Source: an alpha proteobacterium U9-1i
GTDB taxonomy: Bacteria; Pseudomonadota; Alphaproteobacteria; Caulobacterales; Aquidulcibacteraceae
Length of the DNA stretch: 64,000 nucleotides
Direction: 5' to 3'
Assembly: GCA_000974665.1 (NCBI GenBank)
Contig: BBSY01000005.1
Coordinates: forward strand, 62,001 to 126,000
Numbering within the stretch: position 1 is the first letter of the stretch; every line of letters begins with the position of its first letter. The translations under genes were made by a program, and so were the position numbers. The notes under the pieces were generated by a model, which did no database searches, was not told where the DNA came from, and saw only the letters and a program-made list of their open reading frames with translations. Positions 26,331 through 34,637 of this stretch are shown here, one piece after another.

Positions 26331-27546
26331 CGGTGGCGCCCCGACGCACACGCTGACCACGTTCGAACTCGTTGCAATGGTTGCAGCGCTTTCGGCGCTG
26401 AATGCGCTGTCCATCGACATCATGCTGCCGGCCCTGCCGGATATCGGCCGCGCGTTCGGGCTCGTAAACGACAACGACCGGCAATTGGTGGTCATTGTAT
26501 ACGTGGCCGCCTTCGGCGTGATGCAGCTCGTCTACGGCCCGCTCTCCGATGCGTTTGGCCGACGCAGCGTGCTCGTGGGTGCGCTCGGGCTTTTCGTTAT
26601 CGGCGGCGTGTTGTGCGTCGTCGCGCCTAGCTTTGAGATTTTTCTTGCGGCGCGCGCGCTTCAGGGCGTGGGCGCGGCGGCAACGCGCGTGATCTCCGTG
26701 GCCGTCGTGCGCGACCTCGTTGAAGGCAGGCGCATGGCGCAGATTATGTCGATGGCGATGACCGTGTTCATGCTGGTGCCGATCATCGCGCCGGGTGTCG
26801 GGCAATTGATCTTGCTGGTGGCGCCGTGGCGTTGGATTTTTGGTGCGTTGCTTATCTACACGCTTGCGCTGCTGGCCTGGGCGCTGATCCGCTTGCCAGA
26901 AACCTTGAAGCCCGAGAACACCACGCCATTCCGCCCGCGCGCGATCGCCAGCGCCTATGCGAGCGTGCTGCACAACCGGCAATTCGTTGGTTATATGATC
27001 GCCAGCATCTTCTTGTCCGGCGGCCTCTTCGGCTACATCACGGCGTCTGAACAATTGTACGTGGACGTGTTCGACCTCGGGCACAATTTCGCGTTCGCGT
27101 TCGCCGCGATCGCCATCGCGATTACCATCGGCACGTTCCTCAACTCGCGCATTGTCATGCGCTACGGGATGCGCCGTATCTCGCACGCGATGGCTCTGGC
27201 GTTCACGGCGCTTGCCGCGATTCACACTTTGATGGAATTGGCCGGCCTCGTGTCGATCTGGGTGTTCCTGCCGATGCTGGCGCTTACATTGATGCCGTTC
27301 GGCATGATCGGCGGCAACTTCAATGCGCTCGCGATGGAGCCGATGGGGCGCAACGCTGGATCGGCATCTGCCCTCTTCGGTGCGACAACAGCTGTATTCG
27401 GCGCGGCGCTTGGCGGCCTCATCGCCCGCGCCTTCAACGGCACCGCGCTGCCGTTCTTGATAGGCTTTACCATCATGGGCGTATTGATGTTGCTCAGCGT
27501 GTTCTGGGTGGAGCGCGGAAAGTTGTTCGCCGAACCTAGTCCCTGA
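26323..27546 (+). CDS. Bcr/CflA-family drug efflux MFS transporter
   Basis: A 407-residue 12-helix transporter. The N-terminal helix with ALSIDIMLPALPDIGRAF and the loop DAFGRRSVLVGALGLF (loop 2-3 MFS signature) are typical of Bcr/CflA (DHA1) exporters; the motif C-like ARALQGVGAAATRVISVAVVRDL is also present. Drug:proton antiport in the inner membrane is expected; substrates are unknown. It overlaps ychF by 8 nt, so its expression is tied to ychF, and its end overlaps the convergent retropepsin-like gene by 11 nt. Confidence 0.85.
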   Translation: MRSGGAPTHTLTTFELVAMVAALSALNALSIDIMLPALPDIGRAFGLVNDNDRQLVVIVYVAAFGVMQLVYGPLSDAFGRRSVLVGALGLFVIGGVLCVVAPSFEIFLAARALQGVGAAATRVISVAVVRDLVEGRRMAQIMSMAMTVFMLVPIIAPGVGQLILLVAPWRWIFGALLIYTLALLAWALIRLPETLKPENTTPFRPRAIASAYASVLHNRQFVGYMIASIFLSGGLFGYITASEQLYVDVFDLGHNFAFAFAAIAIAITIGTFLNSRIVMRYGMRRISHAMALAFTALAAIHTLMELAGLVSIWVFLPMLALTLMPFGMIGGNFNALAMEPMGRNAGSASALFGATTAVFGAALGGLIARAFNGTALPFLIGFTIMGVLMLLSVFWVERGKLFAEPSP

Positions 27547-28528
27547 GCCGCGTCCCCGTTTGAAAACGGCGCAGCCGGAAATGCACGGTGCCGCGGCTAT
27601 AGTCGATGGCGATCGAACGCGCCTGCGAGAGAACGTCCATGCCCACGAGCAAAGTGGGCTCATCCTGCAGCCCCCACAGATTGAAAATGTGGAAATTGCC
27701 GACATAGGCGATGAGGTTCTCAACCTCGATCCCCTCACCCACGTCCAGGCGCGGGATCAAAACTGCCGCGTCGAGCGCGATCGGCTCGCCAGCCGTGAAG
27801 GCGCGCGTGACTTCCGTGCGCGAATAATCGCGCCGAACACCACCGCGCAGCTGCTCGCGTAGGGCGACATTGGCCATGCTGGTGTCAGAGCCGGTGTCGA
27901 TCAACAAGTTCACGGGCTGATTGCGGACAAACCCGCGTATGACGACCAAGTGGCCGAAGCGAAGCTCGCCTTGGATCGTCACCCAATTGCGTAGTCTCGG
28001 GGCCGTCGCGGCCGGCAATATCTCGATGCAGCGCCGTTCAAAATCCATGCGGAGGCGCCGGCCCTCCATGCCATCAACGCCCAACAGACCATGCTCACCC
28101 GCCAACACCGCACCCTGAAGCAACGGCATGGACGCGCTAGGCATGGGCAACGTTCCGTAACTCAGCGAACCGGCGTCAACGAGCGGCGCGACGGTGACGC
28201 CGTAGACGGAGTGCACATTGCCGGAACCGTTGGGCGATAGCCCAAGCTGCGTCGCCAGCGCCTGTGACAACACGGAGCGGTTGGCGCCGGTATCGACGAT
28301 AAAGCGAAACGGCCCCTGCCCGGCCACCATCACCGGCGCCACCATGCGACCACGGCGATCCTCGTCTGTGGGCCCAGACACCCCATCTGCGGCCGCTTGG
28401 GCGAACAATGGCGATGGCGCTCCGCGCAATTGATCCGCGTCCAAGCAGGCGCCGATCGCGGCGGCAGGCGCCATCCAAAGCGCTGCCGCGCAGAGCGCCA
28501 GTGCGATCCATTTGCCCGCTACGACCAT
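27536..28528 (-). CDS. exported retropepsin-like aspartic protease
   Basis: A 330-residue protein with a signal peptide (about residues 1-26). It contains two aspartyl-protease half-sites in one chain: IVDTGANRSVLS (about residue 80) and LIDTGSDTSMA (about residue 205), so, unlike retroviral or SspA-type single-domain enzymes, both catalytic aspartates come from one polypeptide as in pepsin. Each is followed by the hydrophobic strands typical of the fold (LLGVDGMEG, LVGMDVLSQ). Periplasmic proteolysis is inferred. A second, divergent family member lies at 59833-60705. Confidence 0.75.
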   Translation of the reverse strand: MVVAGKWIALALCAAALWMAPAAAIGACLDADQLRGAPSPLFAQAAADGVSGPTDEDRRGRMVAPVMVAGQGPFRFIVDTGANRSVLSQALATQLGLSPNGSGNVHSVYGVTVAPLVDAGSLSYGTLPMPSASMPLLQGAVLAGEHGLLGVDGMEGRRLRMDFERRCIEILPAATAPRLRNWVTIQGELRFGHLVVIRGFVRNQPVNLLIDTGSDTSMANVALREQLRGGVRRDYSRTEVTRAFTAGEPIALDAAVLIPRLDVGEGIEVENLIAYVGNFHIFNLWGLQDEPTLLVGMDVLSQARSIAIDYSRGTVHFRLRRFQTGTRLRD

Positions 28529-28648
28529 GGCCCGACCATGATCCGAAGCTCGGCCCCAAGCCAGACGCTTTTGTGGAAACCACGGCTCAACTTATTGTCA
28601 CCGGCGCGGCAGGCTCGACGAAACCGATGCGCCGTGCGAATGCGAATG

Positions 28649-29308
28649 ATGCAACGCACAACGCTAACCAGCCGCCATGACGGGGCCGAAATCTCCGCCC
28701 TTCACGCAAAACCGGCCGGCGCTCCTATCGGCGGCGTTGTCGTCATCCAGGAAATCTTTGGCCTGACTGACCACGTGGCGGAGATGTGCGAGCGCTTCGC
28801 CGCCGAAGGGTACGACGTGCTGGCGCCCGGCCTCTTCGAGCGCATCGAAGCGGGGTTTCTTGCTGGCCACGACGCTGGGGGCATCGCTAAGGGGCGCGAC
28901 GCGGTGATGGCTTCGCCCTGGCCGCAGGTGGTCGGCGATGTCCAAGCGGCGATCGACGCGCTGCCCAAGCCAACTTACATCACCGGCTTCTGCTATGGTG
29001 GCGCGGTGAGTTGGGTCGCGGCGGCGCAATGCGAAGGGCTGAAGGCGGCGTCGTGCTTTTACGGGCGCATGATCGTAGACAAGCTGCAAGAAACGCCGAA
29101 GGTCCCGGTGATGCTGCACTACGGAGCGCGAGATGCGTCGATCCCGATGGATCAGGTTGAGCGCGTCAGGGATGCAGCGCCAGACTCGCCTCTCTATATC
29201 TACGACGCAGGCCACGGCTTTTGCCGCAAGGCCAGCCACGATTTCGACGAAGCGGCGAGCACGCTTGCGCTTTCGCGCACGGTGGATTGGTTCGCGCGCT
29301 GGCGCTGA
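28649..29308 (+). CDS. dienelactone hydrolase family protein
   Basis: A 219-residue alpha/beta hydrolase; several in-frame ATGs (28640, 28646, 28649) make the exact start uncertain. The fold shows GGVVVIQEIFGLTDHV, the nucleophile elbow GFCYGGA (cysteine near residue 113, as in dienelactone hydrolase), VMLHYGARDASIP with the acid, and YDAGHGF with the histidine. Dienelactone hydrolases open lactone rings in aromatic degradation, but many homologues have other esterase substrates. It begins a same-strand run with a VOC protein and a PNPOx-like protein. Confidence 0.85.
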   Translation: MQRTTLTSRHDGAEISALHAKPAGAPIGGVVVIQEIFGLTDHVAEMCERFAAEGYDVLAPGLFERIEAGFLAGHDAGGIAKGRDAVMASPWPQVVGDVQAAIDALPKPTYITGFCYGGAVSWVAAAQCEGLKAASCFYGRMIVDKLQETPKVPVMLHYGARDASIPMDQVERVRDAAPDSPLYIYDAGHGFCRKASHDFDEAASTLALSRTVDWFARWR

Positions 29309-29319
29309 GGAGCAAGCTC

Positions 29320-29718
29320 ATGTCCATCGACCACGTGTCCGTCGGCGTGTCCAACATGGCGCGCGCGAAGGCGTTTTACGACGCAGCGCTTGCGCCACTT
29401 GGAATGGCGCCGGTGATGCCGGTGGAGATCGGCGGCAACTTGGTGGGCGTTGGGTACGGCAAGCCAGGCAAGCCGAGCTTCTGGATTCAATTCCCGGTCA
29501 ACGGTCAAGTCGCCACCATGGGTAACGGCGTCCACATCGCTTTTCGCGCGGAGTCACGAGCGGACGTCGATGCGTTCTATATCGCGGCAATGGAACATGG
29601 CGGCGTCGAGGATGGCCGCCCAGGTCTGCGCAGCGAATACCACCCGGACTATTACGGCGCGTTCGTGCGCGATCCCGACGGCAACAAGATCGAAGCCTGC
29701 GCGCATCACCACGAATAG
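29320..29718 (+). CDS. VOC (glyoxalase/bleomycin resistance-like) family protein
   Basis: A 132-residue protein from ATG 29320, preceded by GAGGAGC. The paired beta-alpha-beta-beta-beta layout is visible: MSIDHVSVGVSNMARAKAFYDAAL at the start, SFWIQFPVNGQ, NGVHIAFRAESRADVDAFY, and a final YYGAFVRDPDGNKIEAC strand with the metal-ligand glutamate. VOC proteins bind a divalent metal and catalyse varied isomerisation or dioxygenation reactions; this subgroup is uncharacterised. It starts 11 nt after the dienelactone hydrolase stop and is probably cotranscribed with it. Confidence 0.86.
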   Translation: MSIDHVSVGVSNMARAKAFYDAALAPLGMAPVMPVEIGGNLVGVGYGKPGKPSFWIQFPVNGQVATMGNGVHIAFRAESRADVDAFYIAAMEHGGVEDGRPGLRSEYHPDYYGAFVRDPDGNKIEACAHHHE

Positions 29719-29783
29719 CGGCGGCGATCGGAACGCATCGGCGTGCGTGACGTTCAACCTTGAAGTCCAACGGAGATTTCAAG

Positions 29784-30281
29784 ATGGCCGATCGCGCAAC
29801 CACGCCCGCAGAAGACCTCGATAAAGTCTGGTCGATCATGGAGAAGATTCACACGTGCATGCTGGTGACGATGCATGGTGATGTTCATCGCGCCCGGCCG
29901 ATGGGACCGCGGGTTCGTAGACATGAAAACGCGATCTACTTCTTGACCGATGACGGTAGCCCGAAAGTGGAAGAGATCGAGGAAATGCCGAGCGTGTGCC
30001 TCGCCTTCGCTGATCCGGGCGGCAACGATTTCGTGTCGGTAAGCGGGGCCGCACGCATCCTCAATGACCGCGCCATGATCAAAGAGCTTTGGTCTCCGGC
30101 GGCATCGGCGTTTTGGGACGGAGCGGATGATCCGAAGATCCGCGTGCTCGAAGTGACGCCGCACGAAGCACAATACTGGAGCGGACCGAACGCGCTCGTC
30201 GCCACAGTGATCATGCTCACAGCGGCGGCGACCGGCGTCAAACCGGACGTGGGCAAGTCCGGCAAAGTCGATATGAACTAA
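29784..30281 (+). CDS. pyridoxamine 5'-phosphate oxidase family (general stress protein-like)
   Basis: A 165-residue split-barrel flavoprotein-type protein from ATG 29784. Typical stretches are DKVWSIMEKIHTCMLVTMHGD, RPMGPRVRRHENAIYFLTDD, VCLAFADPGGNDFVSVSGAARI and a C-terminal VLEVTPHEAQYWSG, matching the general-stress-protein-26 branch, which binds FMN or F420-like cofactors rather than making pyridoxal phosphate. It is the third gene of the run after the dienelactone hydrolase and VOC genes. It overlaps the convergent AraC gene by 4 nt. Confidence 0.84.
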   Translation: MADRATTPAEDLDKVWSIMEKIHTCMLVTMHGDVHRARPMGPRVRRHENAIYFLTDDGSPKVEEIEEMPSVCLAFADPGGNDFVSVSGAARILNDRAMIKELWSPAASAFWDGADDPKIRVLEVTPHEAQYWSGPNALVATVIMLTAAATGVKPDVGKSGKVDMN

Positions 30282-31183
30282 GGCGCTTCCGCGCCAATCA
30301 ACGTGGCGCTGTCGCGCAAGCGCGCGGCGTCACGCACGGGCGGCGCGCCGAACAGTCGGCGATACTCACGGCTGAACTGCGACGGGCTTTCATAGCCCAC
30401 GGCGTGCGAGGCGCTTGCCGCGTCCATCGCTTCGACGAGGATCAAGCGCCGCGCTTCCTGTAGCCGCATCTGCTTTTGATATTGCAGCGGGCTCATCGCA
30501 GTGACTTGCTTGAAATGCTGGTGCAATGCGGAGGCGCTCATGCTGGCCTCACGCGCCAGCGTCTCGATCGCAAAGCTCTCGCGGTAATTCTCCTTGATCC
30601 ACACGATCGCGCGATTGATTTGGCCGAGCCGGCTTTCGCCATGCGCCATCTGCCGCAAGCGGTGGCCCTGCTCACCCATCAGCAAACGATAGATCAGCTC
30701 ACGCATCACCATCTTGCCAAGCACCGGAATGTCTCGCGGCGTTTCGAGCAAGCGCACCAAACGGATCGACGCATCGAGCAAGTCCGGGGTCACGTCCGAC
30801 ACCGCAAGGCTCGCACTGCATGGCGCTTCGGGCGCGGCGTCGCCGATCTCAAGCACCATCTCCGCCAGCATTTTGCGATCGAGATCGATGCGCAGGCAGA
30901 GATATGGGCGCTCGTCGCTCGCCTCCAGAATTTGTCCGACGATCGGCACGTCCACCGACGCGATCAGATATTTCGAGCCGTCATACTCAAACACCTGGTC
31001 GCCCATCATCGTGCGCTTCCGGCCCTGCGCGATCAGGCAGATCGTCGGCTCCATGAGCGCGTGAACCTGGGAGGTCGGCGCTGTGCCGCGTATGAGCATC
31101 AGGCCGGGGATCGGCGTCTCGTTGACCCCTTCTTCTGTGGAGAATCGGTCAATCAATACCGTCAGTTCGCTTAGGCGATCCAT
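30278..31183 (-). CDS. AraC-family transcriptional regulator
   Basis: A 301-residue regulator from ATG 31183. The N-terminal domain (about 1-175) is AraC_N type: EPTICLIAQGRKRTMMGD, SKYLIASVDVPIVGQI and LCLRIDLDRKMLAEMV. The C-terminal double helix-turn-helix starts near residue 205 (IKENYRESFAIETLAREAS, ASALHQHFKQVTAMSPLQYQK) and ends with SHAVGYESPSQFSREYRRLFG. This subgroup usually lies next to and activates an SDR oxidoreductase gene; here an SDR-Atu4866 operon diverges across a 208-nt gap that contains nested inverted repeats. Confidence 0.9.
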   Translation of the reverse strand: MDRLSELTVLIDRFSTEEGVNETPIPGLMLIRGTAPTSQVHALMEPTICLIAQGRKRTMMGDQVFEYDGSKYLIASVDVPIVGQILEASDERPYLCLRIDLDRKMLAEMVLEIGDAAPEAPCSASLAVSDVTPDLLDASIRLVRLLETPRDIPVLGKMVMRELIYRLLMGEQGHRLRQMAHGESRLGQINRAIVWIKENYRESFAIETLAREASMSASALHQHFKQVTAMSPLQYQKQMRLQEARRLILVEAMDAASASHAVGYESPSQFSREYRRLFGAPPVRDAARLRDSATLIGAEAP

Positions 31184-31194
31184 TGAATTTTCTC

Positions 31195-31252
31195 GGTGTT
31201 CGTTCAGTTCGATAGCCGGAATATTGCATAAAACTCCGGCTGCCAGAACACC
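31195..31252. promoter_or_regulatory. two interleaved inverted repeats in the AraC/SDR divergent promoter region
   Basis: An inner pair AGCCGGA (31214-31220) and TCCGGCT (31235-31241) sits inside an outer pair GGTGTTC (31195-31201) and GAACACC (31246-31252). All arms are exact 7-mers. They lie 11-69 nt upstream of the AraC start and 140-197 nt upstream of the SDR start, where an AraC-type activator that also controls its own gene would bind. The centres are 4 nt apart, so they are not one single palindrome. Binding is inference. Confidence 0.45.
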
Positions 31253-31391
31253 CAAATGGGCACTCTTGGAGGATTAGGCAATAATCGCGGAGGTCTGATC
31301 TACCGCTGAAGCGCTTGCGTCAGCCATCTTCTCGTTGTCGCCGGTTGCTCCGCAGCGCCGGCCCCAAACTCAAAATCGAGGAGACCTCACA

Positions 31392-32123
31392 ATGTCCGAT
31401 CTGAAGGGCAAAATCGTTGCCGTCACTGGCGCGTCGAGCGGCATCGGCGAAGCTGCCGCCCGCCTCTTGGCTCAACGCGGCGCGACCGTATTTCTCGGCG
31501 CCCGCCGCACCGACCGCCTTGAAACGCTCGCCCGCGAAATCCGCGATGCCGGCGGCAAGGCGGACTTCCAAGCGCTCGACGTCACCAGCCGCGACAGCGT
31601 GCAGGATTTCGTCCGCGCCGCCGTCGAACGCTTCGGCAAGCTCGACACGCTCGTCAACAATGCCGGCCTCATGCCGCTCTCGCCGCTCGCCGCCCTCAAA
31701 GTGGACGAGTGGGACCGCATGATCGACGTCAACATCAAAGGCGTGCTCTACGGCATCGCCGCAGTGCTGCCGGTGTTTCAACGCCAGGGCCAAGGCCACG
31801 TGATCAATGTCGCGTCGGTCGCCGGCCATCAAATCTGGCCGACATCGGCGGTCTATAGCGGCACCAAGTACGCGGTGCGCGCGATCTCCGAAGGCTTGCG
31901 CCAGGAGCACAAGGACGTCCGCGTCACCATCATCTCGCCGGGCGCGACGGAATCCGAACTCGCCGACACCATCACGCACAAAGAGACGGCCGATTGGGTG
32001 AACGAATTCCGCAAAGGCTCGCTCAAAGCCGATGCGATCGCCCGCGCCATCGCTTTCGCGATCGAACAACCCGACGACGTCGATGTGAACGAGATCATCG
32101 TCCGTCCGACCTCGGCCGCTTAA
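31392..32123 (+). CDS. SDR family oxidoreductase
   Basis: A 243-residue classical short-chain dehydrogenase/reductase from ATG 31392. The cofactor motif VTGASSGIGEAAARLL (residues 11-26) with basic ARRTDRL after strand 2 suggests NADP(H). NNAG is at about 88-91, the catalytic serine in INVASVAG near 138, and YxxxK as YSGTKY (about 151-155); ISPGATESE follows. Substrate unknown. It is the first gene of an operon with the Atu4866 gene and is divergent from the AraC regulator, which probably activates it. Confidence 0.92.
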   Translation: MSDLKGKIVAVTGASSGIGEAAARLLAQRGATVFLGARRTDRLETLAREIRDAGGKADFQALDVTSRDSVQDFVRAAVERFGKLDTLVNNAGLMPLSPLAALKVDEWDRMIDVNIKGVLYGIAAVLPVFQRQGQGHVINVASVAGHQIWPTSAVYSGTKYAVRAISEGLRQEHKDVRVTIISPGATESELADTITHKETADWVNEFRKGSLKADAIARAIAFAIEQPDDVDVNEIIVRPTSAA

Positions 32124-32135
32124 GGACCAAGACCC

Positions 32136-32423
32136 ATGGGTATGCTCTTCAACACCAAGCCGCGCCACGCGGACCTCATCGAAAACGACCCGCTTAGCTA
32201 CGTTGGGCTATGGGTCAGCGCCGCTGGCTATGTGCGTCACGAATTGCTGCCCAATGGCCGCTACGCGGAAGCCCGCGGCCGCAAGCAGAACGCACTCGAA
32301 GGCCGCTATTGGCTCGACGGCAACACGATCGACTACGAAGACGACACGGGCTTCATCGCCCAAGGCGAATTCGTGGACGGCGTGCTGCACCAAGGCGGCA
32401 TGATTTTCTACAAGGTGGATTGA
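32136..32423 (+). CDS. Atu4866 domain-containing protein
   Basis: A 95-residue protein starting 12 nt after the SDR stop. The core is the small beta-sandwich Atu4866 domain: YVGLWVSAAGYVRHELLPNG, GRYAEARGRKQNALEGRYWLDG, NTIDYEDDTGFIAQGEF and a C-terminal HQGGMIFYK. The family is known from an Agrobacterium structure, with no assigned function, and is often found beside SDR genes and AraC regulators, as here. A shared pathway or redox partner role with the SDR is inference. An intrinsic terminator follows it. Confidence 0.88.
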   Translation: MGMLFNTKPRHADLIENDPLSYVGLWVSAAGYVRHELLPNGRYAEARGRKQNALEGRYWLDGNTIDYEDDTGFIAQGEFVDGVLHQGGMIFYKVD

Positions 32424-32430
32424 TCCACTG

Positions 32431-32469
32431 GGGCGGACGATCCGTTGCGGGCGTCCGCCCTTTTCTTTT
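32431..32469 (+). terminator. intrinsic terminator after the SDR-Atu4866 operon
   Basis: GGGCGGACG at 32431-32439 pairs with CGTCCGCCC at 32452-32460, followed directly by TTTTCTTTT. It lies 8 nt after the Atu4866 stop and ends the SDR operon before the flavoprotein gene at 32495. Confidence 0.85.
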
Positions 32470-32494
32470 CCGCTATCCCACGTATCAAGCGCCG

Positions 32495-33694
32495 ATGCAC
32501 ACCATCGCGATCATCGGCGCGGGCCCGGCGGGCCTGATCGCGGCGGACATTCTGAGCGCCGCCGGCATGCGCGTAACCGTGTACGAACGCATGCCAAGCG
32601 TCGGCCGCAAATTCCTGATGGCCGGACGCGGCGGCCTCAACCTCACCCATTCCGAACCGCTCGACGCCCTCCTCGCGCGCTACGGCGAAGCGCGCGACAA
32701 GCTGGCGCCGATGATCGAAGCATTCGCCCCGCGCGATCTGATCGCGTGGTGCGAAGACCTAGAACAGGAGACGTTCGTCGGCTCCAGCGGTCGCGTGTTT
32801 CCGAAAGCGATGAAAGCGTCGCCGCTGCTGCGCGTGTGGCTTTCGCGCCTTGAGACGCAAGGCGTGACCATCCAAACGCGCGCGACATGGCTTGGCTGGG
32901 CCGATGACGGCGCACTGCGCTTCGCCGGTGACTCAGTACGCGCCGATGCGACACTGCTCGCACTCGGCGGTGCAAGCTGGCCGAAGCTTGGCTCTGACGG
33001 GACTTGGAGCGCAGCACTCGAAGCACGCGGCGTGAAGCTTACGCCATTCGCGCCGAGCAATGTCGGCTTCAACGTCACGTGGTCGCCGCACTTTCGTGAA
33101 CGTTTCGCTGGACAGCCGCTCAAGACCGTTGCCATCCGTCACGGCGCGCATGAGGTGCGCGGCGAAGCGATGCTCACCGAATACGGCATCGAAGGCGGCG
33201 CGATCTACGCGCTGTCGGCCGCATTGCGTGCGCGTGTACCCATTGACGTGACGATCGATCTGCGACCGGCGCTCTCGCGATCCGACATCGCCGACAAGCT
33301 CACGGGCGCAAAGCGCGGCGATTCATTGTCGTCCACGCTGCGCAAAACGCTGGGCCTTTCGCCGCTGGCGATCAGCCTGCTGCACGAAAACGGCGCGCCG
33401 CCGCGTGAACCGCACGCGCTTGCCGCGCATATCAAGGCCGTTCCGATCCACCTCACCAGCGCGCGGGGCCTTGAGCGCGCCATCTCCAGCGCCGGCGGCG
33501 TGCGCTGGGACGCAGTCGACGACACGCTCCAGCTCCGCGCCATCCCCAACACCTACGTCGCCGGCGAAATGCTCGACTGGGAAGCGCCCACGGGCGGCTA
33601 TTTGCTGCAAGCCTGCTTCGCGACAGGCGTTTGGGCTGCGAAGAACCTGCTTAAGCGCCTGCGCGGCCTTGCCCCTCCGGCGCCCCCCTGCTAG
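32495..33694 (+). CDS. NAD(P)/FAD-dependent oxidoreductase, BaiN/TIGR03862 family
   Basis: A 399-residue flavoprotein from ATG 32495. The FAD motif IAIIGAGPAGLIAADIL is at residues 4-20; the family signature KFLMAGRGGLNLTHSEP follows near 41. An interior Rossmann-type region and a C-terminal GEMLDWEAPTGGYLLQACFATG motif close the FAD site. Family members (YhiN/HI0933 type) include BaiN bile-acid reductases, but most are uncharacterised; the product here is unknown. The frame is open upstream through the terminator, which is not conserved, so the ATG is preferred. The next gene starts 14 nt downstream. Confidence 0.88.
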   Translation: MHTIAIIGAGPAGLIAADILSAAGMRVTVYERMPSVGRKFLMAGRGGLNLTHSEPLDALLARYGEARDKLAPMIEAFAPRDLIAWCEDLEQETFVGSSGRVFPKAMKASPLLRVWLSRLETQGVTIQTRATWLGWADDGALRFAGDSVRADATLLALGGASWPKLGSDGTWSAALEARGVKLTPFAPSNVGFNVTWSPHFRERFAGQPLKTVAIRHGAHEVRGEAMLTEYGIEGGAIYALSAALRARVPIDVTIDLRPALSRSDIADKLTGAKRGDSLSSTLRKTLGLSPLAISLLHENGAPPREPHALAAHIKAVPIHLTSARGLERAISSAGGVRWDAVDDTLQLRAIPNTYVAGEMLDWEAPTGGYLLQACFATGVWAAKNLLKRLRGLAPPAPPC

Positions 33695-33707
33695 CACCCC
33701 GCCTCCG

Positions 33708-34496
33708 ATGCCCCAGGCCTCCGCTCTCCTCAACGTGATGATCGCCGCCGCCCGCAAAGCCGGGCGCGGGATGGTCCGTGACTTTGGCGAAATCGAGAAT
33801 CTTCAAGTTTCGCGCAAGGGCCCTGCCGATTTCGTCACCCGCACTGATCTCGCCGCCGAGAAAGTGTTGTTCGAAGAACTTTCGAAAGCGCGACCTGGCT
33901 ACGGCTTCGTGATGGAAGAGCGTGGCGTTGTCGAAGGCACCGACAAAACCAACCGCTGGCTCGTCGATCCACTCGACGGCACCACCAATTTCATGCACGG
34001 CATTCCCCATTTCGCTGTGTCGATCGGGCTTGAGCGCGAGGGCGTTCTGGTTGCGGGCGTCGTTTACAACGTGATCCGCGACGAGCTGTTCTGGGCCGAA
34101 CGCGGCCAGGGCGCGTACTTAAACGACAAGCGCATACGTGTCGGCGCGCGCGCCAACATGGCCGATGCGTTGTTCGCGACGGGAACGCCGTTCCTCGGCA
34201 AGCCGGGGCACGACCTGGCGCTCGCTGAAATCGGCCGCGTCATCGCGCAAACTTCCGGCGTGCGCCGCTTCGGCGCGGCCTCGCTCGATCTTGCGTATGT
34301 CGCCTGCGGCCGCTTTGACGGCTTTTGGGAGCGGGGCCTCAGCGCGTGGGACGTCGCAGGCGGCGCGATGATCGTGCGCGAAGCGGGCGGCTTCGCAAAG
34401 GAAATCGATGGCGGCGATTTCATGAAAACCGGCGCCATCGTCGCCGCGAACGAAAAGCTCCTGCCTCTCCTTACGAAAGCCGTGCGCGGCGGTTGA
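33708..34496 (+). CDS. inositol monophosphatase family protein
   Basis: A 262-residue enzyme of the IMPase/SuhB fold from ATG 33708. The metal sites are visible: EERG near residue 67, WLVDPLDGTTNFMHGIPHFAV (the D-P-x-D-G-T motif, about 84-104), and WDVAGGAMIVREAGG near 220. It hydrolyses phosphate from inositol-1-phosphate or related sugars, Mg-dependent. Alphaproteobacteria often use the paralogue SuhB or a histidinol-phosphatase-like member; I cannot separate them here. It is 14 nt downstream of the flavoprotein. Confidence 0.9.
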   Translation: MPQASALLNVMIAAARKAGRGMVRDFGEIENLQVSRKGPADFVTRTDLAAEKVLFEELSKARPGYGFVMEERGVVEGTDKTNRWLVDPLDGTTNFMHGIPHFAVSIGLEREGVLVAGVVYNVIRDELFWAERGQGAYLNDKRIRVGARANMADALFATGTPFLGKPGHDLALAEIGRVIAQTSGVRRFGAASLDLAYVACGRFDGFWERGLSAWDVAGGAMIVREAGGFAKEIDGGDFMKTGAIVAANEKLLPLLTKAVRGG

Positions 34497-34506
34497 TCTT
34501 CAACTG

Positions 34507-34620
34507 CTCCCCCGTTTACGGGGGAGCTGTCAGCGTGCAAAGCACGATGAGTGAGGGGGCAACGCGTTCCATCCCCCTCCGTCGCCAACGGCGACACCTC
34601 CCCCGCTTCGCGAGGGAGGA
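34507..34620. repeat. CTCCCC/GGGGAG intergenic repeat pair
   Basis: From CTCCCCCGTTTACGGGGGAG at 34507 to the hairpin CCTCCCCCGCTTCGCGAGGGAGG-like element near 34620 lie two units of the short palindromic family, with CAGCGTGCAAAGCACGATGA and GTCGCCAACGGCGACA hairpins between them. It fills the gap between the inositol-monophosphatase gene and the GPH transporter, and pushes the transporter's start just downstream of it. Confidence 0.75.
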
Positions 34621-34637
34621 CAAAGAACGGAGGCGGC

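Noticed and set aside
26320-27738. Minus-strand frame of 472 codons over the MFS transporter
   Set aside because: Sequence is a string of arginine, histidine and glutamate pairs with no fold; the other strand has a full MFS protein.
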